This document shows positions 23,561 to 33,800 of a stretch of DNA of 64,000 nucleotides, piece by piece. This stretch comes from Heterotrichella gracilis (lineage: Eukaryota > Sar > Xanthophyceae > Tribonematales > Xanthonemataceae). The notes under the pieces are model-generated. The model saw only the letters and a program-made list of their open reading frames with translations, was not told where the DNA came from and made no database searches. Position numbers and translations under genes: made by a program. The DNA lies in contig JAULBX010004221.1 of the NCBI GenBank assembly GCA_032358255.1, forward strand, positions 1-64,000, given 5' to 3'. How positions within the stretch are numbered: the stretch's first letter is position 1; the number at the start of each line of letters is the position of its first letter.

Positions 23561-24333
23561 GCTGACGGGTTTGCGTGAGCTGCGCGCACAATCCTAGCTA
23601 CCGTCCTCCCAAACGGTGCCAAACCTGGCTACAGTCTCAAAAGTCTGTCCCAGAGGAGAATATAGGACTTTTGACAACCTTCGACGCAATCAGAGTGTAA
23701 GTTAACGGGTTAAGTCAGCACTGTAGACCTAGAACGTTGCCTATAGGCAATCTACAGGCCATCTATAGACGATGCCTGCTTGTTGGAACCCTAAACCCTA
23801 AAAACAGGTGCAATGTGACAACTGGTGGCAAGTAGTGGAAGAGGCAAGTGGGCACGCACCCATTATCGATTGCCTTAATAATTCGAGCCACAACAGGCCA
23901 GTGGCACAGAGTAGGTGGTGTCCTTTGAGACCTCTACAAGGATTAGGATGCAATAGTGGGCTGACAGGCGTCTTGCACAATGCCATATATGCCGCTGCCA
24001 AGTGAACAACAAAAAGAAGTACTATACAAGCAAACATGCCTGAATTGCAGAATTCGTAGAAAATCATGGTTCAGGTAAAAAGAGCAACAAAGGCGTGCGC
24101 CATATGGTGGGCAGGGCGCTTAACACGTTGAATATGCTGCCAAAAAACGCCTCGGCTAGGCTGCATCTTGATGATACAGAAGTGTACAAAGAATCCCGTT
24201 CACTGACTGTAATACATGGTACAAAATCAATCCCTTTGTTTGCTGTACAAGGTACAAAACAACCCAATAACCCAGCAAACCCAATACGGTGCCAGAATTG
24301 ACAGCCCCAAAGCACCCAATATGGGTGACCTGG
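23561..24333. other. Intergenic region, sirtuin promoter side
   Basis: The sequence lies between the sirtuin start and the stop of the next minus-strand gene. A CCCTAAA motif occurs near 23790. No gene or clear promoter element is seen. Confidence 0.5.
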
Positions 24334-27020
24334 CTAGGTTGCCCTGTCCCTGTTGCCTGTAGCACCCCCCTTGGCCTTTGGGTTGAACCTGTCTGACAGC
24401 CTCGAGGCAAAATCCTGAGAGGCATCGGTCCCCTCCGCACTGCCTGCCCAACTGGCCGCATACGCCTGCACACGAAACCAAGGTCAAAAACAGCAGCGCC
24501 TCCCGGTGCCCTCAGGGGTGCAGTGCATCTTGCGCTAGGGACGCGGCGCATAAAGAATGTATTGACATTCTATTAACTAAAAGTAGGCATTCTTATTTAT
24601 AACCCAACTCAGGAGTAAGGTTTATTTTGCTGCGGCGCAAGCAGGGATGTTTAATATATTCCAGGAAATTCCTGGAATATATATATTGACATCCCTAGCG
24701 CAACTTGATTGCGTTACTCTGCCAGTGCAGAGATGGTGGAGGCAGTGCCAGAACAGGGCTGGGTGGCGCCAGGCATGTCGACCAGATCTAGCCGGGCAAA
24801 TCGCACTGCCGGTTGCAGATTGGTGCCAGTATCGGTGCCAGTACCGGTACAGCCAGATTGGTACCGGTGGCACGCATGTGCCTACCCAACTGGTGTCCCC
24901 CCCCGCACACACTCTGTCCCCTACCATTAGTCTGTGTGCTGTTCTTATCTCCTGGTGTGATAAAAAGATCTGCTTCAAACCGTACTGGAGGAATGCAAAT
25001 GCCACCATGACGCGCATTTGCATTCCTAATGGGTGGCGCACCCTGGTGGCCGAGCCTCGTTTCGAAAATGGGTACCCCTTCTGGGAAGTCTGTCCACTGG
25101 TGCCCCCTCCAATGTAGAAAACCCGCTCACTGTGCCCCCCTATCAGAGGGTTTGAGGCGCTTGTTCGCACCTCAGCTCGAGCCTTGAACGGGTTGATCGC
25201 CCCCTTGATGGCGCCCGCAAGGGGCTGGGTCCACGCCTGCATGTGGTGCCGCACATCCTCCCCGCTGCGTATGCCCATGGACTGGAGAGCGTAGGTAGAC
25301 ACCACCGCCACACCCACCACCCCCAACAAAGATCCGTACACCAGCGCGCGCAGCCCTGCAATTAAAGGACAAATGTGGGCAGATCCACATGCAATGGGTA
25401 CCACTCCAATACGTCCCCGCCCTGGTTCCCCCTGTGCCCCCAACCAACCACCCTATAAACCAAGCTGGACACCAGCTTGCGCAGCCATGCGGCCGAAATC
25501 ATCATATGCAAGTCATCATATGCAAATCCCACCCATAAGCCTACCCACCACCCCATCACCACGATTCAGCTTCACCAATGGTCCCTCACCTGCAGCAAAG
25601 GACCTGTTGGCCACCTCCACTGCCTGCGGAGACATGCTGCTGCGGTATTGTTGGATCCCTTGCGGCGGCGCGTAATCCCCAAACCCGTAGCGGTTGCGCC
25701 CCAGGGACATGCGGGGTACGTGGCCAATGGCAGCGGTGGCGCCGTGGATGGATGACCCGTATTGGAGTCGCTCGGACTCAGTCAGCTCGGGTAGCGAGCC
25801 TTTGACCCGGCTGTAGGCAAGCTGTGCTCACTACTTGTTTTGTTTAAAATGCATTTACCCCTTTGATGGCCATTTGATTGAACAATGCAAGTCTTATATA
25901 TGTTTGTTGCCTTGCTTTATCGGCTCACGCAACTTTGTGGAGGTAAGGATCAGCCTATGCACGAGCACATGCGAGCAGAATTCATGCAGGGGTGGCACTG
26001 CGCCATGCACGCACGTTGTGTACTCCTGCCTGGCTGCTGCATCGGGATCATCCACCCTAGCCTGCTGCTGCAGCACCTCTGGGAGCACCTGCGCACCAAA
26101 CACACTGCGTGACCCATTTGCTCCCGAACGGTTAAAGGTTTTATTCAAGAAGTCGGGTTTGCTTGCTGCTGCACCACCCTACTTACGGGCCTTCGGAGGC
26201 CTAGGCGCATTAGGTCTTGGGTTAAGGGGGTTATTGGGTTCATAAGCTGATGGCAACGTCTCTGGCACCACCTGGTACAGAAGCCAAGTGCCTCTTCGCC
26301 TGTGCAATATCGTCAAGGCCCTAAACCCTAAAGCAGGGTTTTGGGTGGGAGCCCTAGTGTTTGATAACCCCAGTGCAGCGTGAAGCTACTGCACTCAGTG
26401 CAATGGTTTTGAGATGGTTTGAAGCACTCCCAATGGTGGTGTTGCTGTTGTGGTGCGCTGGCTGTCAATGGAAGGAATTGTCGGCCACCTACGCCACGAA
26501 AACTCCTTTACCAGTAAGCATTTGCTTGCATAACCCACAAAGTTAAAATTGAGTTGCAACCTCATATAAACGGTATTCTATGCAACCTTTAAAGGCACTC
26601 CTTTTCTGTTCCAGTCTGTGTCCAAACATCCCCCCATGACTCACCTCAAAGTTGTGCATACTGTCTTGGAAGCCCTGCTCTCGTTTGGGATGCAGCTTCT
26701 CACCCGGTTTCTTGGGCGGCAGCTTGCCCTCCTTCTCCAGCCTCTGCCGATGGCGCTGCAAGTCTGCCTCCTATACCATGTATGCATGCATTAGCGAATT
26801 GGACGCATGCATGCACTTGAAAACGTGCTGCCCAGGATAGGCAACAGCGTTCTTTGTGGAAAAAATAAATGCAAACTGATGCCGCTGCTGTAGTCCGCGA
26901 CATTTCCACAAGTTTAGACAAGGCGAGTCAAGCTTGCACGCACGGTGTAAGCCTGACCTGTTCCAACTTGAAGTATCCACTTTCTTGAGCCCGAGCATAG
27001 TTGCGGAGTATGTCTGCCAT
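24334..27020 (-). CDS. Protein of about 263 aa with one hydrophobic segment, TMEM242-like
   Basis: Six exons join with matching phases: 26958-27020, 26645-26770, 26024-26088, 25590-25810, 25171-25355 and 24334-24465 (TAG at 24334-24336). The N-terminal half is hydrophilic, with a basic stretch (RHRQRLEKEGKLPPKKPGEK). Near residue 160 comes the segment GLRALVYGSLLGVVGVAVVS, then ALQSMGIRSGEDVRHHMQ. That hydrophobic-plus-amphipathic pair resembles TMEM242, a small mitochondrial inner-membrane protein linked in animals to ATP synthase and complex I assembly. The match is by eye and covers only this part. The C-terminus is Ala/Ser-rich and ends GNRDRAT. The start ATG (27018-27020) opens with MADILRNYARAQESGYFKLE. 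Gene structure is well supported; function is tentative. Confidence 0.75.
24644..24695. repeat. Perfect palindrome with extended stem in intron 5 of the TMEM242-like gene
   Basis: Arms 24654-24667 and 24669-24682 are exact inverted copies (14 bp, one-base spacer). Farther out, gggatgt (24644-24650) pairs with acatccc (24689-24695). It looks like a small foldback element. Confidence 0.85.
24990..25026. repeat. 13-bp inverted repeat with 11-bp loop
   Basis: ggaatgcaaatgc (24990-25002) is inverted exactly at 25014-25026. It lies in the same intron as the palindrome at 24644-24695. Confidence 0.85.
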
Positions 27021-28346
27021 CGGCGGTCGCTGGCAGGCTGTGGGGTTGGTGCGCTGGGAGCGGGTTGCTGAGGAAAGGGCAGGACCCACCTTGACCTGGG
27101 TGTCTGGCTGCGAAGGAAACCCGTAAAATGCAATGGCTACACACCCTGTTACAAAGGCATATAATAGTTGAGGGCCACGACGATCAGTTACAGTCTTCAG
27201 GTGTCCCACACTCTGGATAAGCTTTCGAAAGTACGTGTGTCTTGGGGAAAACATCTGAACCACAAGAAACATGCATGCACCGAACCCTTCAATAGGGTTT
27301 ACTGTTAATAGATAGACATGGCAAAACTTTGCAGCTGCAAGTTAGGGACGGTAAGGCTCCTTAGCAGGTATGGTCGCCCTTCTCAACTTCCACTGCATGG
27401 TCTCGGGAGGGTTCCACTGGAGGGATAGGGAGATGTCGTGATCCACAGTTGGAGGATGCAAGGTGGGGGAACCTACCTAAAGCAAAATATTCCTCATATA
27501 TATCGTCACATATTTCTTACCGGCTAGTGCTGGATGGACCCTCTAGGGAACCCAAACCCCGCCCCCACACACCTGCCCCGCTGTCACATTTAATCGCAAT
27601 ATTCAGGTCCTACAACCCGCTCCACCCTTGAGGAATTGACAAGTGAAATCCTTGCAACAGTAAAGTCCTTGCAGTGGTGTCTTTCAACTCTTGCAAAAAA
27701 TTCAAATAGCATGAACGAGCTGCCTTGAAGCTAGTGCGTGTTGTGCAGCGAACAAGTGACACCACACAACTTTGTGGAGACGTGAGGAGGTCTGCGACTA
27801 CCACCATCTTGCGTGGTTGTCACCAACAAACCGCTGATCAATTCAAGGTGGCAATGGGTTGCCGGGTCTCCGAGACCAATCCACTTTATTCCAGTCCAGA
27901 TTCCTGCAGATTCAGGACGGTCATTGTGAGAAAGAGGACAATGCAGCCCATTTTATAATGCCAAAGCCAAAGTGGCCGCCCATGCATAGGTACAGCCAGA
28001 CGAGATGCACCCAACAAAATCCCGCACATATTACCAGGGCAGAGATACCTTCCACACACCCAGGCTATAACGTATGGGCAGTTTGACTTGCAAATGGTGA
28101 TTGTTTCTCTGTGCCACGAGCTTTAATACCATAAGCAAGGGTACAATTGCGGGGCTTTACAGCGCATAAGTTGATTCCCGTTGAGGAATCATGCGCCTTG
28201 GACCCGGACCGGAGGTATATGCTACAGTAATGGAGTGTCAAGCTCGTTACTCAGGCCCATCACTGGTCATGTGCATATGCGTATGTACCCATACCGCACC
28301 ACTTACACCACTTCACATCCATCTGTTATCCGCACGCTCAACCTAC
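27021..28346. other. Region between the TMEM242-like gene and the LRR exons
   Basis: The 3' end of the LRR gene, if it runs this far, is not recognisable. Frames here are short and unlike known domains. No transmembrane or kinase segment is seen. Confidence 0.4.
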
Positions 28347-31042
28347 CCTTGTTTCAATGCCGGAAATGCCTGCGCGCTGAGCCACTCTGCCGGCAGCTCT
28401 CCACCCAGCTTGTTGTACTGTAGTTCCCTGCAATGGGTGAATTAATTACAGTACAGGTGGGAATAGGCTTGTAATAGCAGTGTCGCTTACCACCAAGGCA
28501 TCCCCTTACAGCTTGCTTTGGGGATACAACAAGTGACCTGCGCATGACCGCCGCTGGCGATTGTGCGCACTAAACCCGCCGCGTGCAAAGGTGGAGCACA
28601 GAGTGCAGTTGAAGCACAGTCTGTCATCTGAGATGCAGCAGGGGAAGCATGTGCGTGATGAAAGTCCCTGTCAGGGCACAACAACCAGATTCAAGGTGCA
28701 TAAGAAAAACGCGCTGCTTTGTGGCGCACAATGCCCACTTCCGCATGGGCATGACGCAATGCATAAACTGAGCAAGTGCATGGCCCTACCCACAGATGTC
28801 AAGGTGCTAGCTATGCAGCGTTCATGCTCCTAGTCCCCAGTGCACCCCGAGCTAGTCATTGCCATGTATACATTGGGGTGCCCATCCCTCCCTAGCCACT
28901 TTATTCGCCCTCGTTTGCTCTAAAATACCAATGAGTTAGATTGTTCCTAATCATGGTCGCCCTTGCCTAACACGTGCAAAACCTCCATGCTTGGTACATT
29001 ATTTGTGACATGGGTTGGAACCCAAATTCTAATAATGCTGGACTTTTGTTTGGAACTTTAGATGATGCTGTACAATAGCGCACACGCCAACCATGTTCCC
29101 CAGGCTTCTAAAGTTTCTACTCAAACTTACAGAGTTTGTAACATTTGAAATGCCCCTGCATTGCCCCATGCTGATGGCAGCTCTCCACCAAGCCTGTTAT
29201 TGTCAAGGCGCCTGCAAATGTGTGGCAAGAGAGTGAGCAGGGGCACCTATTCCTTGATGTCAAGCCTGCAGTATATGCAGTGCTCCTTTGGCACTGCACA
29301 TGCTTTGCATGCTTGGTATGGGATAAGGGCCTCACAGCCCAGAGTATTGCAGGCAATGTTAGTGGAGTAACGTGCATTGAGTGCAAATCGAAAATATCTT
29401 TGCTCCGTGCACGATGTATGAAACACTTACAGGTACTGCAGCATTGGAAACGCCCCAACTGCACCCCACTCTGCTGGCAGCTCCCCAGTCAGCTTGTTGT
29501 TGGACAAAAACCTGCAGATGGGTGGCAAGAAAACGAGTACGGAAATCCATACATGCGGTATAATGGACATCGCAAATATACACAATAAGAAACATTATGC
29601 TGACAGTGTATGTACAATCCATCCTTGCAACATGCACAGGTGTAAACTTACAGCCTTTCCAACTTCGGGAACGCTCCTGCACTGCCCCACTCTGCTGGCA
29701 GCTCTCCTCTCAGATCGTTTCCCATCAGCCACCTGCGGATGGGTGTCAAAAAGCAAGTGCATACAACCTTAAATTTAAATAAACTAAAATACACGTGTAC
29801 TTAGGCACTTGCGTTCGTTAAGGGGAATTGGTTGCTTGCATGCTCACTATTTTCCCTATCATGGTGTACATCTTCATTATGGCCATGCATGCAGTGTAAC
29901 TACATTACAAATTGCTGTAACAACCACACAGAATTTGGCTGGAATCAGGTACTCACAACATTGGTCAGGAGAGTGTGGAAAGTTATGTTAATTTGTTCAT
30001 GACAATGATATGGACATTGTTACAGGCTGAGATATAAAGAATTAGCCTTACAGCGTCTTCAACTTTAAAAACGCTCCTGCATGGCCCCACTGGGTGGCAG
30101 CTCCCCACTCAGAGTTACATAATGGCCCCCGCTCAGCTGCCTGCAGATGGGTGGCAAACAACAAATGCGTACATGCGTACAAATATCTATGTGTGCTTGG
30201 ACCGTTGCGTTGGTTAAGGAAGAGGATATAGTAAAGATATAAGTGTTGCTCAGAGGGGGAATGGGTATGCCAGCTGTTTAGGATTGTCGTTTTGCAATAC
30301 TCTTTGGTATTTTTGGAATGCAAGCAGTGTTCTTGTATTGACAAAAAATCCATGCGTCCAATCCTACCTCAAAGTAGACTCCGTCTTTGTTTAGTTTTAT
30401 GTAGCTTTGGTACCGGTAGTTGATGTTCAGGGAGACAGCGGCATGCTCTGCTCATCTGTAAATAAAATAAATAAATAAATAAATATCTACGCAGCCTGTC
30501 CTTGAACAGGCCCGTTGGTTAAGGAAGAGGATTGAGCGAAGAAAAGGGCATTGCCCTTCTGTCCACTGTTTCCCCTACCATATTAGTTGGGTGCACTCCT
30601 TTAAGGTGTGGGAACACCAGGAGTGCAGGGTGGTAGGTTAACCTACACCCCGTCTCGATGTGTGCTGGTTGTTGCAGTGCATTTTGAAGCAATATATTTT
30701 GTGTAGCCATTTCTGCTCATCTGTACACATTGCCATTGCTGGCCCACCAATGTGTCCTCTTTGATGAGTGTATTGTAGGCTCTGATCTGAGAGGGTGATG
30801 CTGTTGCTGCAGCGCCTTTGGGTTTGAGCATGCAAGAAAACCATCAACGGCGACATATTTGTGGGCCAAACGGCGGCGGGTGGAGCGGATTATTGCCTAT
30901 CGTTACCTCCCTGCACAGGTTGAATCCTGGCAAGATGCATTCCAGGGCATCGTTCCCTCAACGATGTTAGTCAGATCAACAGAATCTGCGTGGCACAACG
31001 CCACATACAATCTGTTGGTGTTGTAGTCGGTGTTAACATGAT
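28347..31042 (-). CDS. Leucine-rich-repeat protein, exon fragments; ends unresolved
   Basis: Four exons of exactly 81 nt each encode one plant-type LRR of 27 residues in the same phase: 29652-29732 (NDLRGELPAEWGSAGAFPKL), 29431-29511 (NNKLTGELPAEWGAVGAFPM), 29131-29211 (NNRLGGELPSAWGNAGAFQM) and 28347-28427 (YNKLGGELPAEW...). LRRs of this form bind proteins or ligands, often outside the cell. Upstream frames at 30368-30455 (VSLNINYRYQSYIKLNKDG) and about 30907-31042 (YVALCHADSVDLTNIVEG) look coding and may form a Cys-containing ectodomain, but phases could not be linked. No signal peptide, membrane segment or kinase domain was found, so receptor status is open. Confidence 0.55.
30052..30140 (-). 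pseudogene. Frameshifted LRR exon
   Basis: An 89-nt exon-like unit with the same acceptor context and the same CT|GTAAG end as the 81-nt LRR exons. It has a 9-nt insertion and a 1-nt deletion in the GELPAEWG region, so the last third (WGHAGAFLKLKTL) is in another frame. Splicing it in would shift the frame. Confidence 0.6.
30458..30486. repeat. AAAT tetranucleotide microsatellite
   Basis: About six taaa/aaat units in an intron of the LRR locus. Confidence 0.85.
30488..30578 (-). repeat. Introner-like repeat, copy 1 (LRR locus)
   Basis: Read on the minus strand it begins with the donor GTAGGGGAAACAGTGGACAG, continues with GGGCAATGCCC, and ends near a small hairpin (cctgttcaaggacagg). Two related copies lie in PKS introns (57791-57884 and 58793-58887), in the same orientation and also starting at the 5' splice site. 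Decayed pieces lie near 29811-29876 and 30200-30235. Confidence 0.65.
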
Positions 31043-32319
31043 AACAAGGCTGGTTTCATTGGCAGCTGAATTAATGATGCACATCTTGATGCATCAAGTT
31101 GCACAAATTGAATTTGTGCTACGATCATTAGTAGAAATTCTAGCACATTCCTGGGAGGCCCATGATTACAATTAGTTGCATCCAGCCTTGATACCAGCTT
31201 GACGCCACTAGCTTAAGGCTTTGCCAATGACTGTATAGGCTTGCGGATTTGTTTTGTGCTCGATTATTTGCCTACATTACGCACGATCAGCTGCCATGCC
31301 TGACCCACTGCAAACCTGAAACCCTGTAGCTAATGACAAACCCCGACCCCCCTGTGTGCAGCCAGTGGGCCAAGGGACAATGTTGTGGGTCATAAGTTGA
31401 GCAAACCTTTGGCACAATCGCATCCGGTTGCTGTTTCGTACTCCCCTGTTATACATATACAACTCAAGGAGTATGATACAGCTGCAGAGTGCGACTGCGC
31501 CAAGGTCTTGTCCAGCTGATGACCCTCAATCTTGACCCTTGACCCTGATACTTTGGTGCGGTTGCTGGAAGAAGTCTTTGAAGATGGGAGCAGCTCCACG
31601 TGGTGGTACTGGAAACTCGTGTTCAACCGTGACGGCATGCGTGGCGGGTGCCAGAGCCACAGCCAGTTGTGGGTGTCAGCGCTACAATTTGGACTGGAAC
31701 CACTCCAACGCCAATGACCGGGATCATACCTGAACCTGGAGGGCGCAACTGCAAGGGATGGGTGGGGAAGTGGGAGCACGGTAGGCAGGAGGGGGGTGAA
31801 AGCAGTGGGAGGGGTGGGTGCGCAGTATGTGCAGGAGGCACCAGCTTGGGAGCAGCGCTGGACCAAATTGTCAATATGGACAAGCTGCTTCATGGTGTGA
31901 GCAATGTTTGAGCTATGGACAGTGCAATTTTATCAATTTTTCGAGGAATGTTTCTGTAGTACCTCAGGAAAGAATAGGAAAAGAAAGGTGATCTATGTTG
32001 TTAGTTACATGGCGCAGGCCTGACTGTCAGTGTGCAAGATCAGGTGTGCATTGTAACCGTATTGCACTGTCACAGAGCGACAACTAAGCTATGTATTTGA
32101 CCAAAAGTAGAGTGTGCCTCAGCAAATGCTTTGATCATGTAGTGACTACCTTCAGTAGTTGTCAATGTGCGGCACACGCACGGTGTCACAAATCAAACGT
32201 TTTTCCACCAAAAGACATATCTGCCTCCCATCACTACAACAATTCTTCAGCTAATTATCCCTAAACACCTAGAAATACCCATCCTTTGTAACTCGCTGAA
32301 CATGTTGGATATCTCCTCT
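31043..32319. other. Upstream part of the LRR locus and 3' flank of the PKS gene
   Basis: A minus-strand frame at about 31540-31740 contains several N-glycosylation sequons (NCS, NTS, NRT) and aromatic residues and could be an ectodomain exon of the LRR gene; a plus-strand frame overlaps it, so this is unsure. TTACA at 32005-32009 (TGTAA on the minus strand) lies about 310 nt past the PKS stop and could be its polyadenylation signal. Confidence 0.35.
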
Positions 32320-33800
32320 TCACATCTCTTGAATCCAGGTGTGCCCCCCCTGGGCCGCCCCAGAACCCCCCTCCTCAATCGCATCCAACAACTCCCCAGC
32401 AATCACATCCACCACCTCCCGGTAATGACTCGCCACCAAATAATGGTCCCCATCCACCTCCACGTTCCTGTACCCCCCCTGGGTGTACCCCACCCACTGT
32501 GGTATATTCCCCCTGGCAATGGTCCCATCCTGCAGCCCATCAAAGGACACTATAGGGATGCGAAGTGGCTCCGCCCGAGGGGTGTGCTTGTATTGCACCG
32601 CCATCATGATGTCGTTGACACCAATGGGGGCAATGCGCTGGAAGAGGCGGTCGCTGGCCTCCATCTGGTCCACGCCTGCAAATGCAAAATGTAAATTTTA
32701 TTAACGGAGCCAGGGTTAATACTATAAGCAGATAAAATTAAAGAAATGAAATGCAAATGACATTAACCAAGGAACGGAAACAATATTTGAGAATAACTGT
32801 AAAATGTAAATTGTTACAATTGTATAAGAGAGAACCACAGCCTATGACATCCAGCCAAAAAAGTCGTGCCTCGCCACAAGTTAATGGGGGAAGAGGTCAC
32901 TCTGTAAAGTGTCTCCAAATACAATTCTTCCGTTACCTGCAAAGTTTGCCTTTTTGAATGCATGCAGCAGCAGTTCGCGCGGCAGCTGCTTCCACTGGCT
33001 CAGCTTGGACATCACCTCATCTAGGGGGGGGGGCTCGCCCTCGCCTGTACATGGGATATTATACACATTTAAAATTACTTGCAAGGCATTATGAACATTC
33101 AAATGCTAGCTCAAAAATGGCAATATTAGAATGTATGCAGCATTCACAGCACTACATAAACATTCGAACCCCTGCCAGCTTCCCAGCCGCTTCCAGGGTT
33201 CATGGTAAAGGGGTTCCATGCGTCTCACCTATCTCCCTATCCATGTACAGCTTCATGACCGCCACAGCGTACAGGTGCGGGGGGGACACCGCAGCCAGGA
33301 AAATCCCCACAGGCGGCTTGTGCACCCCCCTTTCCACCACCCGGCACGCCACCTCATACCCCACAATGGCCCCCAAGCATGTTCCAAAAATGGCATAGGG
33401 GATATCATCCAGGGGGAGAGAGTCATGTAGGGCTTGTGCAAGGGAGTCAACGTCAGTCAGGGCGGGATATGACTGGCGCCGCCCCCGCCCAGGGATCTCT
33501 ACAGGACAGACTTGGATGCAGGGGGGCATAACCATGGCCCACCTGTGGGGAGGAACAGGGGGATGTCAGGAATATGTGAGTGGGTCGGGTTATAAATTAC
33601 ACAGGAACCTGCACGTGGCCTGGCATTACGCGAGTCCATCAACTCAGGTGCCAAGTACAAGCAAACAAGCTAAAGTGCTGGTGGTGTCATATGACTCTAT
33701 ACAAAGCTTGAAGGGCTGCGCACCGTGCAAACACGTTCTCCGAGATGCCGCCCGCATAGGGCAGGCAGAACAGGCGCATCTTGACACTGACTGGGGCAGG
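32320..33800 (-). other. PKS terminal thioesterase domain with Cys in the nucleophile motif
   Basis: Exons 33724-33944 (end), 33228-33542, 32937-33044 and 32320-32675 encode an alpha/beta-hydrolase TE of the GrsT-like family, which releases the finished chain. Landmarks: [20 protein letters not shown], the nucleophile loop [16 protein letters not shown], the candidate Asp in SFDGLQDG and the His in VDGDHYL. The nucleophile codon at 33377-33379 is TGC, so the usual GxSxG reads GTCLG. The rest of the fold and triad looks intact, so I expect an active Cys-type TE. Confidence 0.85.

Noticed and set aside
24622-25443. 273-codon minus-strand frame
   Set aside because: Only 25171-25355 is exon; the rest is the intron reading on past the donor.
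28495-28631. Cys-rich minus-strand stretch between LRR exons (CFNCTLC...)
   Set aside because: It has a good acceptor and donor, but its phase does not fit between the flanking LRR exons; no known zinc-finger spacing.
28347-30140. Regularly similar 81-bp units, as a CRISPR or satellite array
   Set aside because: Units are spliced LRR exons with unequal spacing and diverged codons.
31532-31717. Plus-strand frame with a protein-like look (VFEDGSSSTWWYWKLVFN)
   Set aside because: It overlaps a minus-strand frame rich in glycosylation sequons in line with the LRR locus; neither could be proved, so it is not called as a gene.
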